NCBI RefSeq assembly: GCF_022751215.1
Contig: NZ_JAICDG010000001.1
Location: 992,001 to 1,056,000, forward strand
DNA length: 64,000 bases
Direction: 5' to 3'
Origin: Actinomadura terrae
Lineage (GTDB): Bacteria > Actinomycetota > Actinomycetes > Streptosporangiales > Streptosporangiaceae
The translations under genes were made by a program, and so were the position numbers. Shown piece by piece: positions 16,956-24,122 of this stretch; positions within the stretch are counted from its first letter, which is position 1; the number at the start of each line of letters is the position of its first letter. The notes below the pieces were generated by a model. That model ran no database searches and was not told the origin of the DNA. It saw only the letters and a program-made list of their open reading frames with translations.

Positions 16956-16959
16956 CGAC

Positions 16960-16984
16960 GCGGGTCCCGGCGAGGACCCGCGCG
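16960..16984 (+). other. Hairpin between tRNA-like genes
   Basis: GCGGGTCC and GGACCCGC form a perfect 8-bp stem with a CGGCGA loop between the second and third tRNA-like genes. It could be a processing element or terminator inside the cluster. Confidence 0.5.
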
Positions 16985-16985
16985 C

Positions 16986-17066
16986 GGGGCGGCGCCGACG
17001 CGGGAGAGTCGGGCCTGGCTGTAAACCAGGTGCTTCGCTGAGCGGGTTCGAATCCCGCCCGCCCCA
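16986..17066 (+). tRNA. tRNA with anticodon GTA (Tyr), atypical core
   Basis: An 81-base cloverleaf: acceptor GGGGCGG/CCGCCCC, D stem CCGA/TCGG, anticodon stem CCTGG/CCAGG with loop CTGTAAA (anticodon GTA), variable region TGCTTCGCTGA, T stem GCGGG/CCCGC with canonical TTCGAAT loop, discriminator A, no encoded CCA. Position 8 is C instead of the nearly invariant U, and A14 is not in place. It does not look like the usual actinomycete tRNA-Tyr, so it may be a second, divergent copy. It ends five bases before the facing DUF3515 stop. Confidence 0.6.
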
Positions 17067-17070
17067 CCGG

Positions 17071-17616
17071 CTAGATCTGGCCCTCGGGCTTGGTCGGGAT
17101 CGTCGCGGTGATCGCGCCGCCCAGCTCGATCAGCACGTCCCCGGCCGGGTTGTACTTCGCCGGGACCGTCACCTCCACGTACGCCTGCCGCGCGACGGCG
17201 GTGAACGTCACGGGACGGCCGGCGGGCTGCCCGAACCAGGAGATGCCGTTGATGTCGACGAGCTGCGACTCCGGGTGCAGCGCGGCGGGCCTGCCCACGC
17301 CGCAGCGCAGCGCGATCGCGGGCGAGCCCCACGCGGCCGTCAGCGGCGAGTCGGGGGAGGCGTCGCGGCGGGACAGTCCGTGGACCTTCTCGGGGAGCCG
17401 GAGCCCCTGGCACAGCCGGGCGGTCGCCGCGTCCGGCTTCGGGACGGGGACCTCGACCGCGCCGTCCCCGCAGGCCGCCGCCAGCAGCGCGACCCCGGCC
17501 AGCAGCGCCGCCGGGCGCGCGAGCCTAGATATGGACGATCGGACAGGTGAGGGTGCGGGTGATCCCCTCGACCGACTGGATCTGCGCCACGACGAGCTTG
17601 CCCAGCTCGTCCACAT
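17071..17616 (-). CDS. DUF3515 lipoprotein
   Basis: The product has a lipoprotein signal (ARPAALLAGVALLAAAC) followed by about 130 residues of DUF3515 (VPVPKPDAATARLCQGL, SWFGQPAGRPVTFTAVARQA). The function is unknown; the family is confined to actinobacteria and attached to the membrane by lipid. The start is unclear: the only ATG in frame (17616) overlaps the Lrp gene by 92 bases and gives an unusually long n-region; no GTG or TTG lies nearer, and an ATA or CTG close to the signal is possible. It follows the Lrp-like gene on the same strand. The stop lies just beside the tRNA-like cluster. Confidence 0.65.
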   Translation of the reverse strand: MWTSWASSSWRRSSRSRGSPAPSPVRSSISRLARPAALLAGVALLAAACGDGAVEVPVPKPDAATARLCQGLRLPEKVHGLSRRDASPDSPLTAAWGSPAIALRCGVGRPAALHPESQLVDINGISWFGQPAGRPVTFTAVARQAYVEVTVPAKYNPAGDVLIELGGAITATIPTKPEGQI

Positions 17617-17758
17617 TCCGCGCCTCCGCTCGGACGATCACGTCGTAAGGGCCCGTGACGTCCTCCGCCAGGGTGACACCGGTGACGCCGGAGATCTCAC
17701 CGGCGACTTCGGCCGCCTTGCCCACTTCGGTCTGGATGAGGATGTAGGCCTGCACCAT
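17525..17758 (-). CDS. Lrp/AsnC ligand-binding domain protein (no DNA-binding domain)
   Basis: A 77-residue stand-alone RAM domain: MVQAYILIQTEVGKAAEVA, GPYDVIVRAEARNVDELGK, VEGITRTLTCPIVHI. The winged helix of true Lrp proteins is absent. Such small proteins bind amino acids and may modulate full-length Lrp partners. The ATG at 17758 has GGGGAGGA upstream. Its stop lies inside the predicted N-terminal region of the DUF3515 gene, so the two are coexpressed. Confidence 0.85.
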   Translation of the reverse strand: MVQAYILIQTEVGKAAEVAGEISGVTGVTLAEDVTGPYDVIVRAEARNVDELGKLVVAQIQSVEGITRTLTCPIVHI

Positions 17759-17943
17759 CACGTCCTCCCCGGGCGGAGAATTAGCCGTCGAACGGTCACC
17801 GTATCGTGTTAGCCGCCACCGCGGGCGCCCGGGGTACCGGACAGTTCCGGGACCGTCGGCGAGGGCCGCGAACAGGACGGAACAGCACGGAACAGGACGG
17901 CCGGAAGCGCGCACGCGTGGGACGGCACGGGGAATCGGGGCGG

Positions 17944-18864
17944 ATGGGCACCATCGGGGAGCTGGGCGAGTTCGAGCTGATCGGCCGGTTGACGCGGCGG
18001 CTGCCGCGGGGACCGGAGGTGCTGCTCGGCCCCGGCGACGACGCGGCGGTGGTGGCGGCGCCCGACGGACGCGTCGTCGCGACCACCGACCTGCTGGTCG
18101 AGGGGCGGCACTTCCGCCGCGACTGGTCGGGCCCCTACGACATCGGGCGCAAGGCCGCCGCGCAGAACCTCGCGGACGTCGTCGCGATGGGCGCGCGCCC
18201 GACGGCGCTGCTCGTCGGGCTCGCCGTCCCCCTCGACACCGGCGCGGGCTGGGCGGAGCGCCTCTACGACGGGCTCGCCGACGAGTGCGGCGTCGCGGGA
18301 GCCTCGGTCGCGGGCGGCGACGTCGTCGGCGCGAGCGAGATCACACTCGCGGTCACCGCGCTCGGCGACCTGCGCGGCGCGCCCCCGCTCACCCGGTCCG
18401 GCGCGCGCCCCGGCGACGTCGTCGCGGTGCGGGGGAGGCTCGGCTGGTCCGCCGCCGGGCTCGCGCTGCTGACCGCCGGACGGGACGGCCCCGAAGAGCT
18501 GATCGCCGCCCACCGCCGTCCGGCGCCCCCCTACGGCGCGGGCGCGCAGGCGCGGTCCCTCGGCGCGACCGCGCTGCTCGACGTCAGCGACGGCCTCGTC
18601 CAGGACCTCGGGCACATCGCCGCCGCGAGCGGGGTGCGGATCGAGATCGACTTGGCGGCGCTGCCCGTCCCGGACGTGCTCGGCCCGGACGGGACGCGCC
18701 ACGTCCTCACCGGCGGCGAGGACCACGCGTTCGCCGGAACCTTCCCCGCGGACGCCGTCCTGCCCCCATCCTGGAGTGCGGTGGGCACCGTCGCCGAGGG
18801 GACGGGAGTGCTGGTCGACGGCCGCGAACCGGGCCCCGGAGGATGGGACCATTTCCGCCGGTAA
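17944..18864 (+). CDS. thiL: Thiamine-monophosphate kinase
   Basis: ThiL, 306 residues, phosphorylates thiamine monophosphate to thiamine diphosphate. Motifs: GPGDDAAVV (Mg2+/ATP), TTDLLVEGRHFRRDW, NLADVVAMGARP, DVSDGLVQDLGHIA and GGEDHAFAGTF near the C terminus. The ATG at 17944 gives MGTIGELGEFELI, where family homology starts; earlier starts add an Arg-rich stretch. It is divergent from the Lrp gene. thiD follows two genes later, so thiamine genes are near each other but not in one operon. Confidence 0.93.
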   Translation: MGTIGELGEFELIGRLTRRLPRGPEVLLGPGDDAAVVAAPDGRVVATTDLLVEGRHFRRDWSGPYDIGRKAAAQNLADVVAMGARPTALLVGLAVPLDTGAGWAERLYDGLADECGVAGASVAGGDVVGASEITLAVTALGDLRGAPPLTRSGARPGDVVAVRGRLGWSAAGLALLTAGRDGPEELIAAHRRPAPPYGAGAQARSLGATALLDVSDGLVQDLGHIAAASGVRIEIDLAALPVPDVLGPDGTRHVLTGGEDHAFAGTFPADAVLPPSWSAVGTVAEGTGVLVDGREPGPGGWDHFRR

Positions 18865-18965
18865 ACCCATGTGAAACCGCCGGTGTCGGCCGGTGCACGT
18901 TCCCGCATCTGGTAGGCATGTTCGGTACTGCTTTGGTATACATCCTGTGATCGAAGAGGAATGGG

Positions 18966-19688
18966 ATGGGACGACACACCAAGCTCGACCAACCGGACGA
19001 CGAGCCCGTACCGGACGCGCGAGCGCCCGCGGGGCCGTTCTTCGGTGCCCCCCCGGGCCCGTCCTACGAAGCCTTCTCCGGTCCGGCCGACGACCAGGTG
19101 TTGGTGAAGTCCTACGAGCAGGTCGGTGAGAGCGCCGCCCCCGAGGACGCCGACCCGCCCGTCAAGGGGCGCGCCGCCCGGATGCTGGCGGTCATGCCCG
19201 TCCCGCTCCTGCCGATCGTCGCGCTCGTGGTCGCGGTCGGCGTCGTCGCCTACGCGCTCAGCACCCAGCAGATCTCCCTGAACTTCGCCGGCGGCGCCCC
19301 CAAGGAGTCGGCCCACGGCCCCCGCGACAGCCCGGTCTCCCAGCGCGGCCCCGGTCAGCGCGCCAGCCGGGGCGCTGGCCGCCCCGACGGCGTCGTCGTC
19401 GCGTTCCGCGTCCAGTCCCGGACGGCGCGCGCCTTCAAGGCCACCGCCACCATCACCAACAAGGGCGAGGCGGCCGTCCCGCACTGGGCGCTGGCCTTCA
19501 AGATCTCGAACGTGTCCGTGCGCGCGCTGAGCGGCGCGACCGTCGTGCGGACGGGCGTGTACCCCTTCGTGCGCGGCCACGGCGCGATCGCGCCCGGCCA
19601 GTCCGTCCGGATCGTGTTCACCGCGACCGGTACGCCCAGGAAGCCCGCCTACTGCGTGCTCAACCGGCTGGCCTGCACGCTCGTCTAG
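18966..19688 (+). CDS. Membrane-anchored protein with a CBM2-like extracellular domain
   Basis: A 240-residue protein with a ~70-residue acidic cytoplasmic N terminus, one membrane helix ([20 protein letters not shown], near residues 77-96), a Pro/Ser/Gly-rich spacer and a C-terminal ~95-residue beta domain. That domain ([20 protein letters not shown], then [19 protein letters not shown] and a pair of Cys) has the pattern of a bacterial cellulose-binding module, but with only one of the surface Trp residues. It has AGAGGA before the ATG. Function unknown; attachment to wall polysaccharide is an inference. Confidence 0.65.
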   Translation: MGRHTKLDQPDDEPVPDARAPAGPFFGAPPGPSYEAFSGPADDQVLVKSYEQVGESAAPEDADPPVKGRAARMLAVMPVPLLPIVALVVAVGVVAYALSTQQISLNFAGGAPKESAHGPRDSPVSQRGPGQRASRGAGRPDGVVVAFRVQSRTARAFKATATITNKGEAAVPHWALAFKISNVSVRALSGATVVRTGVYPFVRGHGAIAPGQSVRIVFTATGTPRKPAYCVLNRLACTLV

Positions 19689-19714
19689 GTACTATCCGCC
19701 ATAAGCTGGACGGC

Positions 19715-20530
19715 ATGCAGCAGAACCCGCCGCCGTCGCACCCGCAGGCCCCGCCGCTCGTCCTCACGATCGCGGGCTCGGACTCGGGCGGCGGCGCCGG
19801 AATCCAGGCCGACCTGAAGACGATGCTCGCGCTCGGCGTCCACGGGATGAGCGTGGTCGCGGCCGTCACCGCGCAGAACTCGCTCGGCGTCCAGGGCTAC
19901 TGGGAGCTTCCGCCCGAGGCGGTCCGCGCGCAGCTGGACTCCGTGCTGTCCGACATCGGCGTCCACGCGCTCAAGACCGGCATGCTCGCCTCGTCCGCCC
20001 TGGTGGAGATCGTCGCCGAGGCGCTGGAGGGCTGCGACGCCCCGTCCGTGGTCGACCCGGTCGGCGTCTCCAAGCACGGCGACTCCCTGCTCGCCCCGGA
20101 CGCGGTCGCCGCCGTCCGCTCCGTCCTGCTGCCCGCCGCGACCGTCGTCACCCCGAACCTGTACGAGGTCGAGCAGCTCACCGGCGTCAAGGTCGTGGAC
20201 GAGTCGGGCCTGCGCGAGGCCGCCGAGGCGGTCAAGGCGCTCGGCCCCGAGTGGGTCCTCATCAAGGGCGGCCACCTCCCCGGCGACCCCGCCGACCTGC
20301 TGTTCGACGGCGAGCACGAGCACCGCTTCACCGCGCCCCGCCACGACAACCGGCACACCCACGGCACCGGCTGCACGCTGGCGTCCGCGATCGCCTCCCA
20401 CCTCGCCAAGGGCGACGACGTCCCCACGGCCGTCGGCAAGGCCAAGGCCTACGTCACCGGCGCGATCGCCGCCGGCTTCCCCCTCGGCGCAGGCATCGGC
20501 CCCGTCCACCACGCCTGGGAGTTGCGGTAA
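19715..20530 (+). CDS. thiD: Hydroxymethylpyrimidine (phosphate) kinase
   Basis: ThiD, 271 residues, phosphorylates HMP and HMP-P in thiamine synthesis. Ribokinase-fold motifs: [53 protein letters not shown] and the anion-hole/catalytic loop [13 protein letters not shown]. It is 26 bases after the CBM2-like gene and may share its transcript. No TPP riboswitch-like structure precedes it. Confidence 0.93.
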   Translation: MQQNPPPSHPQAPPLVLTIAGSDSGGGAGIQADLKTMLALGVHGMSVVAAVTAQNSLGVQGYWELPPEAVRAQLDSVLSDIGVHALKTGMLASSALVEIVAEALEGCDAPSVVDPVGVSKHGDSLLAPDAVAAVRSVLLPAATVVTPNLYEVEQLTGVKVVDESGLREAAEAVKALGPEWVLIKGGHLPGDPADLLFDGEHEHRFTAPRHDNRHTHGTGCTLASAIASHLAKGDDVPTAVGKAKAYVTGAIAAGFPLGAGIGPVHHAWELR

Positions 20531-20554
20531 CCGGACTTGTCCGGGCATGCAAAA

Positions 20555-20586
20555 GTCGGCCCATCGGGGTGGTCCGATGAGCCGAC
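20555..20586 (-). terminator. Terminator of rpmB
   Basis: GTCGGC-C-CATCGG (20555-20567) pairs with CCGATG-A-GCCGAC (20574-20586), 12 pairs with one mismatch. On the minus strand it is followed by TTTTGC, a true intrinsic terminator for rpmB; it also faces thiD. Confidence 0.7.
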
Positions 20587-20598
20587 GGGGGTCCCGCG

Positions 20599-20793
20599 TC
20601 AGACGGTGGGCTTGACGATCTTGCCGGCCTTGATGCAGGACGTGCAGGCGTTGATCCGCTTGGTGCTGCCGTTCACGACGGCGCGCACGCGCTGGATGTT
20701 GGGGTTCCAGCGGCGCGGGGTGCGGCGGTGCGAGTGGGAGACGCGCATGCCGAAACCGGGTCCCTTGCCGCAGACGTCGCAGACGGAAGCCAC
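20599..20793 (-). CDS. rpmB: 50S ribosomal protein L28
   Basis: A 64-residue L28. It carries two CxxC pairs (CDVC near the N terminus, CTSC near the C terminus), so this is the zinc-binding form. GFGMRVSHSHRRTPRRWNPN is diagnostic. The GTG at 20793 has GGAG upstream; longer starts reach into the intergenic region. It is divergent from recG, a conserved actinomycete pairing. Confidence 0.95.
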   Translation of the reverse strand: MASVCDVCGKGPGFGMRVSHSHRRTPRRWNPNIQRVRAVVNGSTKRINACTSCIKAGKIVKPTV

Positions 20794-21005
20794 GGGAAAC
20801 TCCAAGTGGGTATCGATGCTCTGAACCGGAGCGCCGCCGCCCGAGCGGGCCGGGGCGTCATGGGCGCTCACTGATAGCGCCCCGGGACGAGGCGCACGAA
20901 TCAGAGTAGCCGACCGTCCACCACGTAGGCGAATCGGTCCGTGCCTCCGGTCTTGCTCGTCCGGCCGCGAGATTCCCGTCCGTGCCATGGGCTAGAAAAG
21001 AGTGC

Positions 21006-23906
21006 GTGGCGAATCTCGACGAGCCGTTGCGCAAGGTTCTCGGCGACAAGACGGCCAAGGTGCTGGAGAAGGGCCTTGATCTGGCGACGGTCGGCGACCT
21101 CCTGCACCACTATCCCCGCCGCTACGCCCACCGGGGCGAGCTGACCCCGCTGAGCGGCCTGGCCGACGGCGAGCACGTCACGGTGATGGCCGAGGTCGTG
21201 AAGGTGCAGGGGCGCACGCTCACCCGCAACCCCGGCTACGTCCTGGAGATCACCGTCACCGACGGCACCGGGCAGCTCAAGCTGAGCTTCTTCGGCCGCA
21301 AGGGCTCCTACCGTCCCGAGAAGGAGCTGGCACCCGGCACCCGTGGCCTGTTCGCCGGGAAGATCAGCACGTATGTGCCGCGCAGCGGGAACGTGCAGCG
21401 GCAGCTCAACCATCCGCAGTACAAGGTCGTCGCGGAGAAGAGCGCCGAGCAGGCCGCGCAGGAGTGGGCGGACGAGATCATCCCGATCTACCCGTCCACC
21501 AAGGGGCTGGCGATCGAGACCATCGGCACGTCGGTCGGCATGGTGCTGGACCAGCTCGACCTGCCCGCCGACCCGATGCCCGAGGCGCTGCTGCGCCGCC
21601 GCCACCTGATCGGGCTGCGCGAGGCCTACGAGGGCATCCACCGCCCGAAGTCCTGGGACGAGCTGGGCCGCGCGAAGGCCCGGCTGAAGTGGGACGAGGC
21701 GTTCGTCGTCCAGACCGCGCTGGCCCAGCGGAGGCTGGCGGCGGCGGCGCTTCCCGCGACGCCGCGTCCGCCGTCGTTCGGCGGGGTGCTCGCCGAGTTC
21801 GACGCGCGGCTGCCGTTCGAGCTGACCAAGGGGCAGCGCGAGGTGGGCGACGAGATCGCGGCCGACCTCGCGCTGGAACACCCCATGCACCGGCTCTTGC
21901 AAGGCGATGTCGGCGCGGGCAAGGCCCAGCCTCTGGACGCGGAGGTCCTGACACCGCGCGGGTTCCGGAGAATGGGGGACATCTCCAGGGGAGACGAGGT
22001 GATCACGCCCGGGGGCGAGGTCACGGTCGTCACGGGTGTCTTTCCCCAAGGGGAGCGTGATGTGTACCGGCTCGTGTTCTCCGACGGCACTTCGGTGGAA
22101 TGCGACGACGAACATCTCTGGGCGGTCGAGGGCGATGGTGATTCGCGGGTGGTGGCGACCCGTGAGCTGCGCTGTGACCTTCTGGCAAAGGGCGAGTGGT
22201 ATGTGCCTCGTATCGAGGCACCGGAGTTGGATTCTTTGCAGGACCGCCCTGACGATCCCTATGAGCTGGGAGTTCGGCTCGGCGAGGCGGGGCGGGAGGG
22301 TGTGCCCCCGGGTTATCTGGTGGCTCCGGTGAAGGAGCGCCGCGCGCTTCTGCGTGGGCTGCTGGACGCGGGTTCCACGGCGGGCGGTTTCGTCTCCGCG
22401 TCCGAGCAGTTGGCGGAGGACGTGGCGTGGTTGGCGCGGTCGCTCGGCGGTTTCGCGCGATGCCGTCCCGCGTCGAAGGCGGGATATTGGACGACCGCCG
22501 TCGCGTTGGAAAAGGCCGAGCGGAAACGCATCGAGGCCATCGAATATGTGGGGCGCGAACACGTCCAGTGCATATCGGTCGCCCACCCCGGCCGCCTCTA
22601 CGTGACCGACGGCTGGACGCCCACCCACAACACCGTGGTCGCGTTGCGGGCGATGTTGCAGGTCGTGGACGGCGGCGGCCAGGCCGCGCTGCTGGCGCCC
22701 ACCGAGGTCCTCGCGCAGCAGCACTACCGGTCGATCACGGCGATGCTCGGCGACCTCGGGCAGGCGGGGCAGATCGGCGGCGCCGAGCACGCGACGCGGG
22801 TCGCGCTGCTGACCGGGTCCCAGGGGGCGAAGACGCGCAAGGCCGCCCTGCTGGACGCGGCGTCCGGCGGCGCGGGGATCGTCGTCGGGACGCACGCGCT
22901 GCTCCAGGAGAGCGTCCAGTTCGCCGACCTCGGCCTCGTCGTCGTGGACGAGCAGCACCGGTTCGGCGTCGAGCAGCGGGACGCGCTGCGCGAGAAGACC
23001 GGCGGCGGTCGCCCGCACGTCCTGGTCATGACGGCCACGCCGATCCCGCGGACGGTCGCGATGACGGTCTTCGGCGACCTGGAGACCTCCGTGCTGGGCC
23101 AGCTCCCGGCGGGACGGTCGGAGATCAAGACGCATGTGGTGCCGCCCGAGCGCCCGGCGTTCCTCGCCCGGACCTGGGAGCGCATCCGGGAGGAGGCCGC
23201 CCAGGGGCGGCAGATCTACATCGTCTGCCCGCGCATCGGGGAGCAGGAGGGCGACGAGGGCGACGGCCAGCCCGTCGAGCAGGAGCCGGACCGCCGCTCC
23301 CCGCTCGGGATCATGGAGCTGCTGCCGAGGCTGGAGGAGCTGCTCGCGGGGCTGCGCATCGGCGTCCTGCACGGCAAGCTGCACCCCGACGAGAAGGACG
23401 CGGTCATGCGCCGCTTCACCGACGGCGACCTCGACGTCCTGCTCGCTACCACGGTCATCGAGGTCGGCGTGGACGTGCCGAACGCCACGGTCATGGTGAT
23501 CATGGACGCGGACCGGTTCGGCGTCTCCCAGCTCCACCAGCTGCGCGGCCGGGTCGGCCGCGGCTCGCTGCACGGACTGTGCCTGCTGGTGACCGACGCC
23601 GAGCCGGGCAGCAAGGCCAGGGAGCGCCTGGACGCGGTGGCCTCCACGACCGACGGGTTCCGGCTGTCGCGGCTCGACCTGGAGCAGCGCCGCGAGGGCG
23701 ACGTGCTCGGCGCGGCGCAGGCGGGGCGCGCGTCCAGCCTGCGGCTGCTCACGCTCCAGAAGGACGAGGACGTCATCCGCGACGCCCGCGAGGAGGCGAC
23801 CGCGCTGGTCGAGGCCGACCCCGAGCTGAAGGAACACCCGGGTCTCGCCGCCGTCCTGGACACGCTGCTCGACGAGGACCGCGCCGGCTTCCTGGAGAAG
23901 GGCTGA
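21006..23906 (+). CDS. recG: ATP-dependent DNA helicase RecG, interrupted by an intein
   Basis: RecG remodels stalled forks and branched DNA. The 966-codon gene encodes a host protein of about 730 residues plus a 236-residue intein. The N-terminal wedge domain (OB fold) spans about residues 1-270, ahead of the helicase core. Walker A GDVGAGK/T is split after Lys306 by the intein; the rest is intact after splicing: VLAPTEVLAQQHY, DEQHRFGV (DEAH-type box), MTATPIPRT, ATTVIEVGVDVPNAT, QLRGRVGRG. The GTG at 21006 (VANLDEPLRKVLG) fits family starts; an ATG at 20982 is also possible. Without splicing the helicase would be dead because the P-loop is broken. Confidence 0.95.
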   Translation: MANLDEPLRKVLGDKTAKVLEKGLDLATVGDLLHHYPRRYAHRGELTPLSGLADGEHVTVMAEVVKVQGRTLTRNPGYVLEITVTDGTGQLKLSFFGRKGSYRPEKELAPGTRGLFAGKISTYVPRSGNVQRQLNHPQYKVVAEKSAEQAAQEWADEIIPIYPSTKGLAIETIGTSVGMVLDQLDLPADPMPEALLRRRHLIGLREAYEGIHRPKSWDELGRAKARLKWDEAFVVQTALAQRRLAAAALPATPRPPSFGGVLAEFDARLPFELTKGQREVGDEIAADLALEHPMHRLLQGDVGAGKAQPLDAEVLTPRGFRRMGDISRGDEVITPGGEVTVVTGVFPQGERDVYRLVFSDGTSVECDDEHLWAVEGDGDSRVVATRELRCDLLAKGEWYVPRIEAPELDSLQDRPDDPYELGVRLGEAGREGVPPGYLVAPVKERRALLRGLLDAGSTAGGFVSASEQLAEDVAWLARSLGGFARCRPASKAGYWTTAVALEKAERKRIEAIEYVGREHVQCISVAHPGRLYVTDGWTPTHNTVVALRAMLQVVDGGGQAALLAPTEVLAQQHYRSITAMLGDLGQAGQIGGAEHATRVALLTGSQGAKTRKAALLDAASGGAGIVVGTHALLQESVQFADLGLVVVDEQHRFGVEQRDALREKTGGGRPHVLVMTATPIPRTVAMTVFGDLETSVLGQLPAGRSEIKTHVVPPERPAFLARTWERIREEAAQGRQIYIVCPRIGEQEGDEGDGQPVEQEPDRRSPLGIMELLPRLEELLAGLRIGVLHGKLHPDEKDAVMRRFTDGDLDVLLATTVIEVGVDVPNATVMVIMDADRFGVSQLHQLRGRVGRGSLHGLCLLVTDAEPGSKARERLDAVASTTDGFRLSRLDLEQRREGDVLGAAQAGRASSLRLLTLQKDEDVIRDAREEATALVEADPELKEHPGLAAVLDTLLDEDRAGFLEKG
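21924..22631 (+). mobile_element. Class 3 intein in the RecG P-loop
   Basis: A 236-residue in-frame insert between Lys and Thr of GDVGAGK-T. It begins with Ala (AQPLDAEVLTPRGFRRMGDI, block A without the usual Cys/Ser1), has DDEHLW (His64, Trp66; block B), VQCISVAHPGRLYVTDG (Cys216; block F) and ends THN followed by host Thr (block G). Ala1 plus the Trp-Cys-Thr set identifies the class 3 mechanism, in which the block F Cys is the initial nucleophile. The middle (about residues 112-176) is a worn LAGLIDADG endonuclease: YELGVRLGEAG and RALLRGLLDAG lack the catalytic Asp residues. Codon use has more T/A at third positions than the host gene. Confidence 0.92.
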
Positions 23907-23961
23907 CCCGGCACGAGATGATGGCGCGATCGAAAGCTTCCGATATTTCCGATTGATTAAG

Positions 23962-23990
23962 TTGACTTATGTCGCGACCAGGGTGAGGAT
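23962..23990 (+). promoter_or_regulatory. Promoter for the leader peptide / HEAT gene
   Basis: TTGACT (23962-23967), a 17-base spacer and GAGGAT (23985-23990). The expected transcription start, six to seven bases on, falls at or next to the GTG at 23998, which would make the leader peptide leaderless. Confidence 0.5.
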
Positions 23991-23997
23991 TGGTCCC

Positions 23998-24078
23998 GTG
24001 AAGCCGAGTGAGGCCCTGACGCACCGCCGCCACGTCGATCTCCGGCGCCAGGCGAGCGCCCTGTGTTCCCGTCGCTGA
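23998..24078 (+). CDS. Putative 26-residue leader peptide
   Basis: GTG opens a 26-codon frame, MKPSEALTHRRHVDLRR and then QASALCSRR. The core RRHVDL-RR-ASALC matches the family of short actinobacterial leader peptides with a single late Cys, usually found before sulfur and cysteine genes. The frame lies directly after a good promoter and 44 bases before the HEAT-repeat gene. By analogy it may couple ribosome pausing at Cys to expression of the downstream gene; here the downstream gene is not a sulfur enzyme. Confidence 0.55.
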   Translation: MKPSEALTHRRHVDLRRQASALCSRR

Positions 24079-24122
24079 TCCCGACCTTCCCTCAGGATCC
24101 GACGGCGCACAGGAGGCCGCAC

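Noticed and set aside
16787..17066. Attachment site of an integrated element at the tRNA-like genes
   Set aside because: No integrase, no direct repeat of a tRNA 3' end and no foreign gene block are visible on either side.
19600..19715. TPP riboswitch before thiD or thiL
   Set aside because: No THI-box-like sequence is seen before either gene.
20901..23837. A 978-codon minus-strand frame antisense to recG
   Set aside because: Complementary to the strongly supported recG frame, with no recognisable domain; typical GC-rich antisense openness.
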